From NCBI RefSeq assembly GCF_014595955.1, contig NZ_JABVCF010000001.1, positions 310,001 to 374,000 on the forward strand: a DNA stretch of 64,000 nucleotides, written 5' to 3'. Position numbers and translations under genes: made by a program. Shown in pieces: positions 15,746 to 25,639 of this stretch (its first letter is position 1; each line of letters opens with the position of its first letter). The notes under the pieces are model-generated. The model was not told where the DNA came from and did no database searches. It saw only the letters and a program-made list of their open reading frames with translations. The DNA comes from Pseudaminobacter soli (ex Zhang et al. 2022) (lineage in GTDB: Bacteria; Pseudomonadota; Alphaproteobacteria; Rhizobiales; Rhizobiaceae).

Positions 15746-16624
15746 ATGACAGAGGCCAGCCTCACACCTTCCACGCGAGCGCCACTGGCTTTCCGGACCG
15801 GGATGATGGCCCCGGGCACAGCCATCACTTTCCTGCTGATCCTCTTCTCGCTCGCACTCGTGGTGTTCCTCGCCTTCAGGGTGAATGACGGCTCGCTCCT
15901 GGGGGCGGGCTTCACACTGGGCAATTTCAGCAACGTCATCTTCGACCCGCTCAACTGGTCGGTCATGCTGCGCTCTCTGGCTATCGCCGGCTGCGTGACG
16001 GCGGCGACGGTTATCACCGCCTTTCCGGTCGCTTATTTCCTCGCCTTCCATGCCGGGCGACGGCGCGGCCTCATTCTGTTTTTAGTGACGCTGCCGTTCT
16101 GGACCAGCTATCTGCTGCGCGTTTTCGCCTGGAAAATCGTGCTCGCCTATAATGGCGTGCTGAACTCGGCGCTCGTCGGCAGCGGTCTGCTTTCCGAGCC
16201 GACGCTGGCGTTCCTGAACACACCGACAGCGGTGGTGGTGACCTTGGCGCATGCCTATGCCCCCTTCGCGATCCTGCCCATCTATGTGGCGCTCGACACC
16301 ATTCCCCGGTCGCTGATCGAGGCGGCCGCCGATCTCGGTGCAAGGCCGTGGACTACGTTCCGGCGCGTCATCTTGCCCAATGCCATGCCCGGCGTGATGG
16401 CGGCGGCACTCGTCGTCTTCGTGCCGACGGTGGGAGATTATGTCACGCCGGCGCTGGTCGGCGGCCCTTCAAGCACGATGATCGGCTCGATGATCCAGGC
16501 GCAGTTCGGTAAAGCCAACGACTGGCCGTTCGGCGCGGCGCTTTCGGCTGCTGTCATGCTGGTCATCCTGACCGTGGTGTTGATTGTGCGCACCACCGAT
16601 GCCCGCTTCGGGAGTCGTGCATGA
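15746..16624 (+). CDS. ABC transporter permease, spermidine/putrescine type (PotB-like)
   Basis: A 292-residue inner-membrane protein with about six hydrophobic segments and the cytoplasmic EAA loop EAAADLGARPWTTFRRVILP near residue 200, where the ATPase docks. It is most like permeases for polyamines and related small organic cations. The ATG at 15746 is chosen because the promoter candidate lies at 15690-15718; a longer form from 15701 is possible. Its stop overlaps the next permease start by 4 bases (ATGA), so the two are translationally coupled. Confidence 0.92.
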   Translation: MTEASLTPSTRAPLAFRTGMMAPGTAITFLLILFSLALVVFLAFRVNDGSLLGAGFTLGNFSNVIFDPLNWSVMLRSLAIAGCVTAATVITAFPVAYFLAFHAGRRRGLILFLVTLPFWTSYLLRVFAWKIVLAYNGVLNSALVGSGLLSEPTLAFLNTPTAVVVTLAHAYAPFAILPIYVALDTIPRSLIEAAADLGARPWTTFRRVILPNAMPGVMAAALVVFVPTVGDYVTPALVGGPSSTMIGSMIQAQFGKANDWPFGAALSAAVMLVILTVVLIVRTTDARFGSRA

Positions 16625-17463
16625 GAGCCGCGGGGCACAGATTCGCCGCGGGCCGGAATTGGCTCGGCGCCTATGTCGCGGCCTATCTTGTCTTCCTGTA
16701 TCTGCCGGTCTCGCTGATCCCGCTGTTTTCCTTCAACGACTCCATCCAGGCCGCCTTCCCGCTACAAGGCTTTACCTTTGCCTGGTACGGCACCCTCGTC
16801 GGCAATTCCGCGCTGTCGGGCGCGCTGTCCAACAGCATCGTGGTCGGCGTTGCCGCGGCCGCCGGCGCGACGCTCTGCGGCACCACTGTCGCCTATATGG
16901 AGATCTATGGCCGTTCGCCGCTCGCGCAGGCGGTATCGATGATCTCACGGCTGCCCTTCCTCATACCGGGGGTGATCGTCGGCATCTCGTTACTGATTTT
17001 TGTCAATCTCCTGGGTTTCGGACCCTCGCGGCTGGCGATCGTGCTCGGCCATATTTTGGTGGCGCTGCCCACTTCCGTACTTGTCATGCGCGGTCGCTTC
17101 GCCTCCATACCGAGGAGCATGAGCGAGGCCGCGCTGGACCTCGGTGCCTCGGACTGGGTGACGTTCCGGCGCGTCATGCTGCCGCTCAGCCTGCCGGCCG
17201 TGGGCTCCGCGTTCATGCTCGCCTTCCTGATGTCCTTCGACGAATTTATCGTCGCCTTCTTTCTTGCCAGCACCGAGCCGACGCTGCCGCTTTATATCTG
17301 GAGCCAGCTTCGCTTTCCCAAGTCGCTGCCCACCGTGATGGCGCTGGGCACCATGATCCTGACGGTATCGTTCGTGATCGCCGGGCTGGCGGAGCTTCTG
17401 CGCCGGCGCGGCCTGTCCCAGATGACCTCGCGACCTGCACCAGCCGGACCTTTCAAACCATGA
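16621..17463 (+). CDS. ABC transporter permease, spermidine/putrescine type (PotC-like)
   Basis: A 280-residue permease with about six membrane segments and the EAA loop EAALDLGASDWVTFRRVMLP near residue 170. It pairs with the preceding permease to form the channel. The start overlaps the upstream stop by 4 bases. The next gene (binding protein) begins 22 bases later with AAAGGGGA as ribosome binding site. Confidence 0.92.
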   Translation: MRAAGHRFAAGRNWLGAYVAAYLVFLYLPVSLIPLFSFNDSIQAAFPLQGFTFAWYGTLVGNSALSGALSNSIVVGVAAAAGATLCGTTVAYMEIYGRSPLAQAVSMISRLPFLIPGVIVGISLLIFVNLLGFGPSRLAIVLGHILVALPTSVLVMRGRFASIPRSMSEAALDLGASDWVTFRRVMLPLSLPAVGSAFMLAFLMSFDEFIVAFFLASTEPTLPLYIWSQLRFPKSLPTVMALGTMILTVSFVIAGLAELLRRRGLSQMTSRPAPAGPFKP

Positions 17464-17485
17464 ACAACAATCAAAGGGGACTCAT

Positions 17486-18562
17486 ATGACATCCGACCGC
17501 ATAACCAGACATGGCCGCACAATGGTTGTACGCATCGCCGGCCTTGCGCTGGTCGCAGCTACCATTGCCCTGCCCGCATCAGCGGCGGACAAGCTGCAAT
17601 ATTTCACATGGTCCGGCTATGAACTGCCGGAGTTCAACCAGAGCTTCCTTGCCGAGCATCCGGACGGTATCGAATTCACCATGTTCGGCGACGACGACGA
17701 CGCCTTCACCAAGGTTAAGGCGGGGTTCAGACCGGACGTCGCACATCCCTGCTACGACAAGGTCGCGCGCTGGAACAAGGAAGGGCTGCTGCAGCCCATT
17801 GATACCAACCGCATCAAGAACTGGGATTCGATCTTCCCGGTCCTCAAGAACCTGCCCGACCTGCAGGCCGGCGATGGCAAGGTCTGGATGGTCCCGTGGG
17901 ACTGGGGCAACACCTCCATCCTCTATCGCACGGACCTCGTGCCCAACCCCGAGCCGAGTTGGAACCTGTTGTGGGACAAGCAATATGCCGGCCGCATCGC
18001 AACCATCGACGCGGTCCACGACACGCCCCTAGTGGCAGCCATCCTTGCGGGCGTGAACCCGTTCGACATGACTCCGGAAGAAATGGACAAGGTGGCCGAC
18101 AAACTGCGCGAGCAACGACCGCTGTTATCCGCCTACACCACGGACATGACCTCGATCGAGCAATCGCTGGCCAGCGGCGCCCTGGTAGCGGCAATGACCT
18201 GGAACGCGTCAGCCACAACACTCAAGAAACAGGGCGTCCCGGTCGAGTTCATGAAGCCGAAGGAAGGAATGCTCACCTGGTCCTGCGGCTACGTGTTGCT
18301 GAAGGACGCGAAGAACGTCGATCTCGCCTATGACTTCATCAACAGCCGCCTGGAGGCCGAGGCAGGCCGGTATCTGATCGAAAACTACGGCTATGGCAGC
18401 GCCACCAGCACCGCCTTTGCAGGCGTGCCGGCGGAGGAACTGGAAAGACTGCAACTGCCGTCCGATCCCGACGCAATGCTCAAGACCACCGTCTTCACCG
18501 CGCCGATGAAGCAGAACGACGACCTGGCCAAGATGTTCGAACGTGTCAAGGCCGGTGGCTGA
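17486..18562 (+). CDS. Periplasmic polyamine-type substrate-binding protein (PotD-like)
   Basis: A 358-residue secreted protein. Residues about 1-33 form a signal peptide with hydrophobic core and an ASAA cleavage region; the mature protein starts near KLQYFTWSGYELPEF. Features typical of PotD/PotF-like proteins are the WSGY strand, the DVAHPCYD segment and VWMVPWDWGNTSILY. The ligand is probably a polyamine or similar small cation, but several relatives bind other compounds. A hairpin follows the gene, a common device to stabilise binding-protein mRNA. Confidence 0.92.
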   Translation: MTSDRITRHGRTMVVRIAGLALVAATIALPASAADKLQYFTWSGYELPEFNQSFLAEHPDGIEFTMFGDDDDAFTKVKAGFRPDVAHPCYDKVARWNKEGLLQPIDTNRIKNWDSIFPVLKNLPDLQAGDGKVWMVPWDWGNTSILYRTDLVPNPEPSWNLLWDKQYAGRIATIDAVHDTPLVAAILAGVNPFDMTPEEMDKVADKLREQRPLLSAYTTDMTSIEQSLASGALVAAMTWNASATTLKKQGVPVEFMKPKEGMLTWSCGYVLLKDAKNVDLAYDFINSRLEAEAGRYLIENYGYGSATSTAFAGVPAEELERLQLPSDPDAMLKTTVFTAPMKQNDDLAKMFERVKAGG

Positions 18563-18565
18563 TCC

Positions 18566-18601
18566 GGAGGCATCGCGCGGTGTTCGCTGTGCGATGCCTC
18601 C
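18566..18601 (+). terminator. Hairpin between binding-protein and ATPase genes
   Basis: GGAGGCATCGC and GCGATGCCTCC form a perfect 11-bp stem around a 14-base loop, 4 bases after the PotD-like stop. No strong T-run follows, so it is more likely a partial terminator or 3' stabiliser that lowers expression of the ATPase relative to the binding protein, as in many import operons. Confidence 0.6.
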
Positions 18602-18687
18602 CTTCGTACGTGTCTATGTTTGATCGGTGCCGAGACCGACGCTCCGATGCGAGCGCGGCCGGGTCCGGGCACCGTTGGAGATTGTCG

Positions 18688-19773
18688 ATGCCCCAAGACG
18701 CACTGCTTCGGCTCGAAGCAGTTTCGAAATGTTTTCCGGGAGGAGTGGTAGGGCTGGACTCTGTAGACCTCGATATCGAGCACGGCGAGTTTCTAAGCCT
18801 GCTCGGACCTTCCGGCTGCGGGAAAACCACCAATTTGCGGGTTATGGCCGGCTTTGAGACCCCTACCACCGGACGGGTCGTGCTGGCCGGCCGCGACATC
18901 ACCTCGCTGCGCCCCTTCGATCGGCCAGTGAACACGGTCTTCCAGGACTATGCGCTGTTTCCCCATATGAATGTCGCCGAAAATGTCGGCTTTGGCCTGT
19001 CGCTGCGCAGAGTACCGGCCGCGGAGCAGAAGAAGCAGGTGGCGGCGGCGCTGGACATGGTCGGCCTGGGCGACAAGATAAGGGCTCGGGTGGCGGAGCT
19101 TTCGGGCGGCCAGCGGCAGCGCGTGGCGCTTGCCCGCGCCATCGTCTGCAAGCCGCGTATCCTCCTGCTCGACGAACCATTGTCGGCCCTCGACGCTCAT
19201 CTGCGCGAGTATATGCAGATGGAACTGAAGCGTCTGCAGTCGAGCCTCGGCATGACGTTCGTCATGGTCACGCATGACCAGACTGAGGCGCTGTCGATTT
19301 CCGATCGCATCGTGGTCATGAACAAGGGGCGCATCGAGCAGATCGCATCGCCGGCCGCCCTGTATGACCGCCCAGCTACAAGGTTCGTGGCCGGCTTCAT
19401 CGGCACGATGAACCTGCTCGATGCCCGCTTTGTCGGACGCGATGGCGCCTTGCTGCGCTATCTCTCGGGGGACCTGCCGTTGGAGTTGTCCGCCGATGCG
19501 AACGCGCTTGCCACTGACGGTCAGATGCATACGATCGGCATCCGTCCGGAAGACCTGGTCGCGAACCCTCAGGCTGGCGCCGCAACCGCTCCGGCGAAGA
19601 TCAACAGCATCGTCTTCCACGGCCGCGCCTTGAGGATGCACGCCTCGACGGCCGGTGGCGCGGCTCTCGTCATCGACGCGCCGCGCCAGGCCATGCAGCC
19701 GGCTTTCGATGTCGGCGACATCGTGCATGTAAGCCAGCGCCCGGGAGCCAGTTGCGTGATCCTTGCGGCCTGA
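18688..19773 (+). CDS. ABC transporter ATP-binding protein, spermidine/putrescine type (PotA-like)
   Basis: A 361-residue ATPase. Walker A GPSGCGKTT, the signature LSGGQRQR, Walker B ILLLDEPLSALD and the switch His in MVTHDQTEA are all intact. A C-terminal TOBE-like regulatory region follows from about residue 240. The ATG at 18688 has a GGAG site 7 bases upstream and gives the usual length; the open frame extends back to 18580 without support. Completes the permease-permease-binding protein-ATPase operon. Confidence 0.93.
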   Translation: MPQDALLRLEAVSKCFPGGVVGLDSVDLDIEHGEFLSLLGPSGCGKTTNLRVMAGFETPTTGRVVLAGRDITSLRPFDRPVNTVFQDYALFPHMNVAENVGFGLSLRRVPAAEQKKQVAAALDMVGLGDKIRARVAELSGGQRQRVALARAIVCKPRILLLDEPLSALDAHLREYMQMELKRLQSSLGMTFVMVTHDQTEALSISDRIVVMNKGRIEQIASPAALYDRPATRFVAGFIGTMNLLDARFVGRDGALLRYLSGDLPLELSADANALATDGQMHTIGIRPEDLVANPQAGAATAPAKINSIVFHGRALRMHASTAGGAALVIDAPRQAMQPAFDVGDIVHVSQRPGASCVILAA

Positions 19774-20284
19774 AAGGCAATCGTTGACGAGATCGTCAAC
19801 TGGCGAACTGTAGGGCTGAGCGATCGAGCTACCCGGTTCGACGCGAAGCTGGTTCAAGTCATCCGTTGGTGGGGAGCCGGCAGACATGTCGAAGGCATTA
19901 TCGTCCTCGACTTCGATGTGCGAGGATGGCTGGCGATCGACCCCCTGTGGTCTGCTGTGCGCAGCAGCCCACAGCGGGTGTCGTTTTAGTTTCGACACCA
20001 ACCAGATCGCTCGTTGCTATGCATTGACCAGCGCTTGCAGTGAGGCACTCGAATCGCGAACTTGGTCACAGCGCATGCATGTCTGAGATACGAATACCTC
20101 AGATGTGCAACAACGCCGGCCGTATAACCTCTCCTCTGCGACGGCGCTGAGCGGCCGACGTCTAGGTCGCGCAGCCCTGTTGCGCGCCTTGGTCAGGCAT
20201 TCTCGCGCCGCTCGGTGGGTGATGCGAGCGAGAGGGCAAAGGATCATCGACGTGACAGTGGAAAGTGAGCCTGAACGACAGCGG
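19774..20284. other. Gene-free stretch between two convergent operons
   Basis: The upstream operon reads plus and the next gene ends here from the minus strand. Short open frames on both strands lack ribosome binding sites and coding-like composition. No strong terminator hairpin with a T-run was recognised. Nothing else is supported. Confidence 0.5.
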
Positions 20285-21604
20285 TCATAGCCAGCCGCCG
20301 ACGAATCCTGCCTTGCGCAATCCGGTCACGATCGGCTTGCTCCGGCGCATGATGTCCCACAGCAATCCCGTCCTGTAGTTTTCGATCATCAGGACGACGG
20401 GCCCTTGATCTATGCCGAAATGGAAGGGAGTGACCCACCATCCCGAGGAACTGTCTTCCACGGCATAGGTCTGGTTGAACGAAGGTTTGAAGCCATAGAG
20501 GCGGGTCATGCCAAGATCCATCCGGGCGAAGTTCCGGACGGTGGGAACGACGATTTCGGGCGCGAAGGGCAGTGAGGCAACCACCACCCATGGCGATACA
20601 GTCCCGTCGTCCGGTCCGAATGGCGCGCCTCGGGCGAGATAGTCGAAGAAATCGCGCTCGACGCCATCCACCTCACGCTTGATCCATCCGGGTCCGTCGC
20701 TCGCGGTCAATCCCCAGCAATACTCTCCATAGCCAACAAATTTCATCGGATTTCGGATCGCGTACTCCTGGTGGACGTAGGTCGCGTGGCGGGTGTTCCG
20801 GAAATAGTCGCTGTCGTGGTCGCGCATGAAGGCATCGCGTATGCCGCGGAAGTCGATCCACATATGCGATAGCTGATGGGTGAAGAGCGGCCCCGAATAA
20901 AGAAGTTCGCGGCCGTAGATGTTCCTCCATTCATAGCTTTCGGTGTAGGCGCGGTAGGACTCGGCGGGCAGCGGGTGCGTAGGCGACCCCAGCCCGAGGA
21001 TGTAGAGCAGCAAGCCTTCGTCGTATCCCCGCCACCGATATGGAATGAACCCATTTTCGGGACGCCAGCCATGCGTCAGGGTGAGGCCGTGGTCACGAGC
21101 CCAGTTCCAATCCGCCCTCTCATAGAGCGCGTTGGCAAGCCGCCGGACCTCGGCCTGGTCGGCTGAGTCGCCATCGAAATAGGCCGCAACGGTCAGTGCG
21201 CCTGCGAACAGGAACGCAGAGTCGATGGTCGACAATTCGCACTGCCAGACCCGGCGTCCGGTTTCGATGTCGAGGAAATGATAGAAGAAGCCCTTGTACC
21301 CGGTCGCATCGGGTTGCGGCCCCTGGGGGCACCTCAACAGAAACTCGAGACGCTTTCGGGCGAGCTTTGCCGCGAACTTGCGGATTATGACACCCCGTTC
21401 GACGATAATCGGAATCGTCGCAAGGGCCATCCCGGTTGCCGCGATACTTGCCGGGGCATCAGCGTCGGTCTTGTCACGGACAAGGCCGTTCTCCGGGTTG
21501 GTGCAGTGAAGGTAGTACAGCAGCGTCGTGAGCTGTAGCCGTCCGAGATCCTGGTTCGTCGGCAATCCGTCAAGATCGGGGTCGGTCGACGGCAATTCCC
21601 GCAT
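20285..21604 (-). CDS. Glycoamylase-like protein (PF10091/GH144-like, NdvB module)
   Basis: A 439-residue protein matching the glycoamylase-like (alpha/alpha)6-barrel found in the middle of cyclic beta-1,2-glucan synthase NdvB and in GH144 endo-beta-1,2-glucanases. Visible segments are KGFFYHFLDIETGRR near residue 105, WRGYDEGLLLYILGLGSPTH near 190, and LFTHQLSHMWIDFRGIRD near 240. No signal peptide, so it is probably cytoplasmic or needs another route. It starts 5 bases after the stop of the GH94-like gene and is surely co-transcribed. It probably cuts beta-1,2-linked glucan chains; activity is inferred from the fold only. Confidence 0.85.
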   Translation of the reverse strand: MRELPSTDPDLDGLPTNQDLGRLQLTTLLYYLHCTNPENGLVRDKTDADAPASIAATGMALATIPIIVERGVIIRKFAAKLARKRLEFLLRCPQGPQPDATGYKGFFYHFLDIETGRRVWQCELSTIDSAFLFAGALTVAAYFDGDSADQAEVRRLANALYERADWNWARDHGLTLTHGWRPENGFIPYRWRGYDEGLLLYILGLGSPTHPLPAESYRAYTESYEWRNIYGRELLYSGPLFTHQLSHMWIDFRGIRDAFMRDHDSDYFRNTRHATYVHQEYAIRNPMKFVGYGEYCWGLTASDGPGWIKREVDGVERDFFDYLARGAPFGPDDGTVSPWVVVASLPFAPEIVVPTVRNFARMDLGMTRLYGFKPSFNQTYAVEDSSSGWWVTPFHFGIDQGPVVLMIENYRTGLLWDIMRRSKPIVTGLRKAGFVGGWL

Positions 21605-21608
21605 TTTG

Positions 21609-24600
21609 CTACCCGATCGTTACCAGTACGTCGTGTGAGTGCCCGTCGTCGCTGAGTGGAACCTTGCGATCGGATATCGAGCGACCGTCCAGCAGGGTGC
21701 GGACTACGCCCTTGCCGGCACCTGCCTCATTATCCACGCGGATCCGGTACGTTGACGACCCATGGACATAGCTCAACTCGAAGCCTGGCCAGTTTCTCGG
21801 AATGCAGGGGTCGATCTGGAGAGTTCCGCCTTGGCGGCGAAACCCCAGGATGTTCTCCAATCCTACGCGATAGAGCCAGGCTGCAGAGCCCGTGTACCAT
21901 GTCCAGCCACCGCGTCCGGTGTGTGGAGGCGCGCCGTAGATATCCGCGCTGACGACATACGGCTCGACCATATAGTGACTGGCCTGTTCGTGCGTCGTCG
22001 CGTGATTGATCGGATTGATCAAATTCCAGAGCTTTAGCGCTCTGTCGCCGTCACCTTGCAAGGCAGTGGCCAGGACCACCCAGGCAGCCGCATGCGTGTA
22101 CTGCCCGCCATTTTCCCGGATGCCGGGAACATAGCCCTTAATGTAGCCGGGCTGCAGTCGGCCCTTGTCGAAAGGCGGGTCGAAAAGCTGGATCAGCTTT
22201 TCCTCCGTCCGAACGAGCCGTTCATAGACCGCGTGCATCGCCGCAGATGTCCGCTTGCTGTCGGCTACACCGGAGATGACCGCCCAGGCTTGCGGGATCG
22301 CATCGATCTGGCACTCCTCGCCGGTGCAAGATCCGAGCGGGGTGCCATCGTCAAAATAGGCGCGACGATACCATGCGCCGTCCCAGGCGTTCTCTTCGAG
22401 CGCTGCGCGCAGTTCTTCGGCTCTATTTCGGCACCAGGCTGAGCGCTCCTCGTCGCCGCGCGAAGACGAAATTGCGGCAAACGCGTTCAGGACGGTTACG
22501 AAGAACCAGCCGTTCCAGACGCTTTCACCCTTGCCCGCGGCGCCGACCTTGTTCATGCCGTCGTTCCAGTCGCCTGTCCCCATGAGCGGCAAGCCGTGAC
22601 TGCCCAGGCGCAACCCTCGCTCAAGCGCGCGAATACAATGATCATAGACCGTGCCGATCTGTCCGCTGACGTCCGGCCGGTTGAAGTCCTCCTCCTGGTC
22701 CTGCTTCAGGACGGGTGAACTGATGAAAGCAACCTGCTCATCGAGCAGGCCGACGTCTCCGGTCGCGGAGACATAGTGGTGAACGACATAGGGAAGGAAA
22801 TACAGGTCATCGGTCATGCGGGTGCGAACGCCGACTCCTAATGGAGGATGCCACCAGTGCTGAACGTCGCCTTCCTCGAACTGCCGGGCGGCCGCCCGCA
22901 AGATGTGGGAGCGGGCTTCATGGGGCGCGCAGTGGACCAATGCCATCACGTCCTGGAGTTGGTCGCGGAAGCCATACGCACCTCCGGACTGGTAAAAGGC
23001 GGAGCGCGCCCAGACGCGGCATGCCAGGACCTGATACAGCAACCAACGGTTCATCATCAGGTTGAAGCCCACGTCCGGCGTGACGACCTGGATGCAATTA
23101 AGAATGCCGTCCCACTGCCCACATGTTTCCGCCAGCTTGGCCTGGGATTGCTCCATTCTGGCATACTCGCGAACGAGCCGGCGGACTTCCGGAAGGCTGC
23201 CGGCCTGGCCGAGTACGAATACGATTTCGGTGCTTTCCCCGGGCGCCAGGGAGGCGTCCACCGTGATCGCTGCGCAGGGGTCATGGAGCGCGCGGTGGCG
23301 TCCTGAGAAGCTCAGTCGTTGCAACCCCGCCGGCCGAGATGCCGAACCAAGGAAGCCTAGAAACTCTGAGCGATCGGACGTAGACGAACGCACAGGCTGG
23401 CTTGCAGCTGCAAAGGCAAGCCCGGGAAATCCCGTTGCCCATGGATTGCGGGCCATGATCGCTCCGGATTGGATATCGCGTTCGCAGACGACCTGCATCA
23501 CAGCATCTTCGCGCTGTGTTCCGAGAACCCACTCCGCGTAGTATGTCGCTGACAGACGGCGCGGCCGGGTATCGCTGCTAGTCAGCTTCAGGCGCAAGAT
23601 CTTGATCGCATCCGCCGGCGGTACGAACACCAGCAAGTCGTGGTGCAGATCGTGGCTGGCGCCTTCATACCGGCTATAGCCCTGGCCGTGATGGACGTTC
23701 ACCACCGACCCGTTCCCGGTGGGCAAGGGCGTAGGCGTCCAGACCTCGCCCGTATCCTCGTCGCGCAGATAGAGGACCTCGCCGGGCGCATCTGAAACGG
23801 GATCGTTCGACCAGGGTGTGAGCCGGTTCATTTGGCTGTTCCCCGACCAGGTGTAGCCAAGGCCCGCTTCGGAAGTCAGGCAGCCGAAATTCGGGTTTGC
23901 GATGACATTGGACCAAGGCGCGGGCGGTAGCTCAGGCTTCCCTGGCGTGGTCGCGTCAACACGGATGACGTACTCGTGGCCATCTGCACTGAATGCCCCG
24001 AAGCCGTTCCAATACGAGGCCGTGTTTTCCGTTGTGGCGGAAGGCCGCGGAGGCTTCCTAGTCGCGCTGGATGTCACTTGCCGCTGAGATCGCGGAGCAT
24101 CGTAGCTCGGGCGGGCAAGCTGGTCGGCAAGAGAACCCCGTCGGTCCGACAGGACGATGCGGGCGGCCGCAGCGATCGTATCAGTGTGAACGGCCTGGAT
24201 CGCATCAGCGGAAACGACGAAAATGCCTCCCGACTTGCCCAGAAGCTCGGCTTTCGGGCCGGCCCGCAGCTCTCTCAGCCAGTTTTCTGCACTGTTTGTG
24301 TGACCCTCGTCGAGCATAACAAGGTCGAATTGCAATCGTCGGTGACCGAGGAAGTCATGGGCAGACAAGGCTTCCCGAAGCAGCGAGGCATCTCCGTCAC
24401 CGGCTAGACGAAGCAGGACGATTGGGATGTCACCGGATATGCTATGGGCCCAAAGACCGTCCCTAGCCAGGCTCGTCCTCTTGACGGCAGCGGGGTCCCT
24501 CAGAGCCGGATCACCAAAGACTATGCCTTCCGCGAGCCGATTGAACTGTCTCACGTCTGAAGGAGAAAGGCCCAGGCGCCGGAGTTCCATCCGATGGCTC

Positions 24601-25514
24601 TGCAAGGCATCAGAGAAAGTTGCGCTGGCGGCCTCGATGTCCGCGAACCGCGTGGAGATCGATCTGGCACCCGCCTGGGTGTTTGCGGCACCCGTTATGA
24701 AGGCGACCCGCTCCGTCGCGCCGGGGCCCAGTTCCAGTGTCCTTCGCAGGCTGAAGATGGGGTCGAGAACAGGCCCCGTCGAACCCGAAAGGCCGGCCTT
24801 GGTCTCGAAAGCCGCAGGATTCTCAATCGTGCGGCCACGTCCCAGGAATTTCAGTCGATCGGTCTCGAACTCGATCGAAGCACCGCCCTTCAAAGTCGAA
24901 GATGATACGTGGATCGCCCAGAGCGGCTTTTCTTCAGCTGCGCGTGGCCTGCGGCGGGCCAGCAGCGCACCCGTGCCTTCGTCGAAGGCCGTCTCGACGA
25001 AGAGCTTCGCAAATGCAGGGTGAGCTCTGTCCGCACGGCGATTGTTCAGGCAGACCTCGGAATAGCTGGTCAGTTCAAGGTGCCTGACCCTGCTTCCGTG
25101 ATTGGTGACCGTGACCATGCGCACCTCTGCATCGACGTCCGGCGCCACACAGATCGCGCAGGAAGTCTCGATGTCTTCGGTACGACAGCTGAGCTCGGCT
25201 CGGTCCCCGTGGAAAGCATGTTCGTACGCACATTCGGCGACGAAGAGTGGCTGCTTGCCGAGCGACCAAAGCTTGTTGTCCGCAAGGTCACGGATGTAGA
25301 AGAACTGCCCCCAGCAATCGCGGGTGCGATCCTCTCGCCAGCGGATGACGTCGAGGTCCTGCCAGGTTGAGTAGCCGGCACCAGCGGACGTGACCAGGAC
25401 GCTGTAGCGTCCATTTGAAAGAAGCGCGGCGGTGGAACTCGAATCCGTGTCACCCGGGGAACGGCGATTTTCTACGTCCTCGGCTTTGCGGGAGTTGTGA
25501 ACAGAGCTTCCCAT
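21609..25514 (-). CDS. GH94-type glycoside phosphorylase-like protein (NdvB C-terminal half)
   Basis: A 1301-residue protein. It has two carbohydrate-binding beta-sandwich modules (starting near residues 30 and 495, each with a Y-S-T-W/YTWSGNS-like strand and LRDEDTGEVW-type segment), then a GH94 (alpha/alpha)6 catalytic barrel with GAYGFRDQLQDVMA near 865 and G-D-W-N-D at 981-985, the region of the GH94 general acid. The layout equals the C-terminal part of cyclic beta-1,2-glucan synthase but lacks its membrane GT84 glycosyltransferase. It could act as a 1,2-beta-oligoglucan phosphorylase making glucose 1-phosphate, or control glucan length. No signal peptide. Downstream partner overlaps the operon by a 5-base gap. 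Confidence 0.87.
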   Translation of the reverse strand: MGSSVHNSRKAEDVENRRSPGDTDSSSTAALLSNGRYSVLVTSAGAGYSTWQDLDVIRWREDRTRDCWGQFFYIRDLADNKLWSLGKQPLFVAECAYEHAFHGDRAELSCRTEDIETSCAICVAPDVDAEVRMVTVTNHGSRVRHLELTSYSEVCLNNRRADRAHPAFAKLFVETAFDEGTGALLARRRPRAAEEKPLWAIHVSSSTLKGGASIEFETDRLKFLGRGRTIENPAAFETKAGLSGSTGPVLDPIFSLRRTLELGPGATERVAFITGAANTQAGARSISTRFADIEAASATFSDALQSHRMELRRLGLSPSDVRQFNRLAEGIVFGDPALRDPAAVKRTSLARDGLWAHSISGDIPIVLLRLAGDGDASLLREALSAHDFLGHRRLQFDLVMLDEGHTNSAENWLRELRAGPKAELLGKSGGIFVVSADAIQAVHTDTIAAAARIVLSDRRGSLADQLARPSYDAPRSQRQVTSSATRKPPRPSATTENTASYWNGFGAFSADGHEYVIRVDATTPGKPELPPAPWSNVIANPNFGCLTSEAGLGYTWSGNSQMNRLTPWSNDPVSDAPGEVLYLRDEDTGEVWTPTPLPTGNGSVVNVHHGQGYSRYEGASHDLHHDLLVFVPPADAIKILRLKLTSSDTRPRRLSATYYAEWVLGTQREDAVMQVVCERDIQSGAIMARNPWATGFPGLAFAAASQPVRSSTSDRSEFLGFLGSASRPAGLQRLSFSGRHRALHDPCAAITVDASLAPGESTEIVFVLGQAGSLPEVRRLVREYARMEQSQAKLAETCGQWDGILNCIQVVTPDVGFNLMMNRWLLYQVLACRVWARSAFYQSGGAYGFRDQLQDVMALVHCAPHEARSHILRAAARQFEEGDVQHWWHPPLGVGVRTRMTDDLYFLPYVVHHYVSATGDVGLLDEQVAFISSPVLKQDQEEDFNRPDVSGQIGTVYDHCIRALERGLRLGSHGLPLMGTGDWNDGMNKVGAAGKGESVWNGWFFVTVLNAFAAISSSRGDEERSAWCRNRAEELRAALEENAWDGAWYRRAYFDDGTPLGSCTGEECQIDAIPQAWAVISGVADSKRTSAAMHAVYERLVRTEEKLIQLFDPPFDKGRLQPGYIKGYVPGIRENGGQYTHAAAWVVLATALQGDGDRALKLWNLINPINHATTHEQASHYMVEPYVVSADIYGAPPHTGRGGWTWYTGSAAWLYRVGLENILGFRRQGGTLQIDPCIPRNWPGFELSYVHGSSTYRIRVDNEAGAGKGVVRTLLDGRSISDRKVPLSDDGHSHDVLVTIG

Positions 25515-25639
25515 AGCGTGCTTCTCTCTCAGAGCCGCGCTGGACGGGATCGAGTAAGAGTGCCTGCTCGCCTGGAAGGTCGGCGTCGCTCTTCGATGTG
25601 CGGTCAGCGCGATGCGCTATCGGCCCGGTAAGAGGCCGC

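Noticed and set aside
21609-25514. Reading the GH94-like protein as a truncated, broken ndvB
   Set aside because: The frame is intact over 1301 codons, starts with its own ribosome binding site region, and is followed by a separately encoded glycoamylase-like module; no remnant of the GT84 part lies upstream, where phosphoketolase is found.
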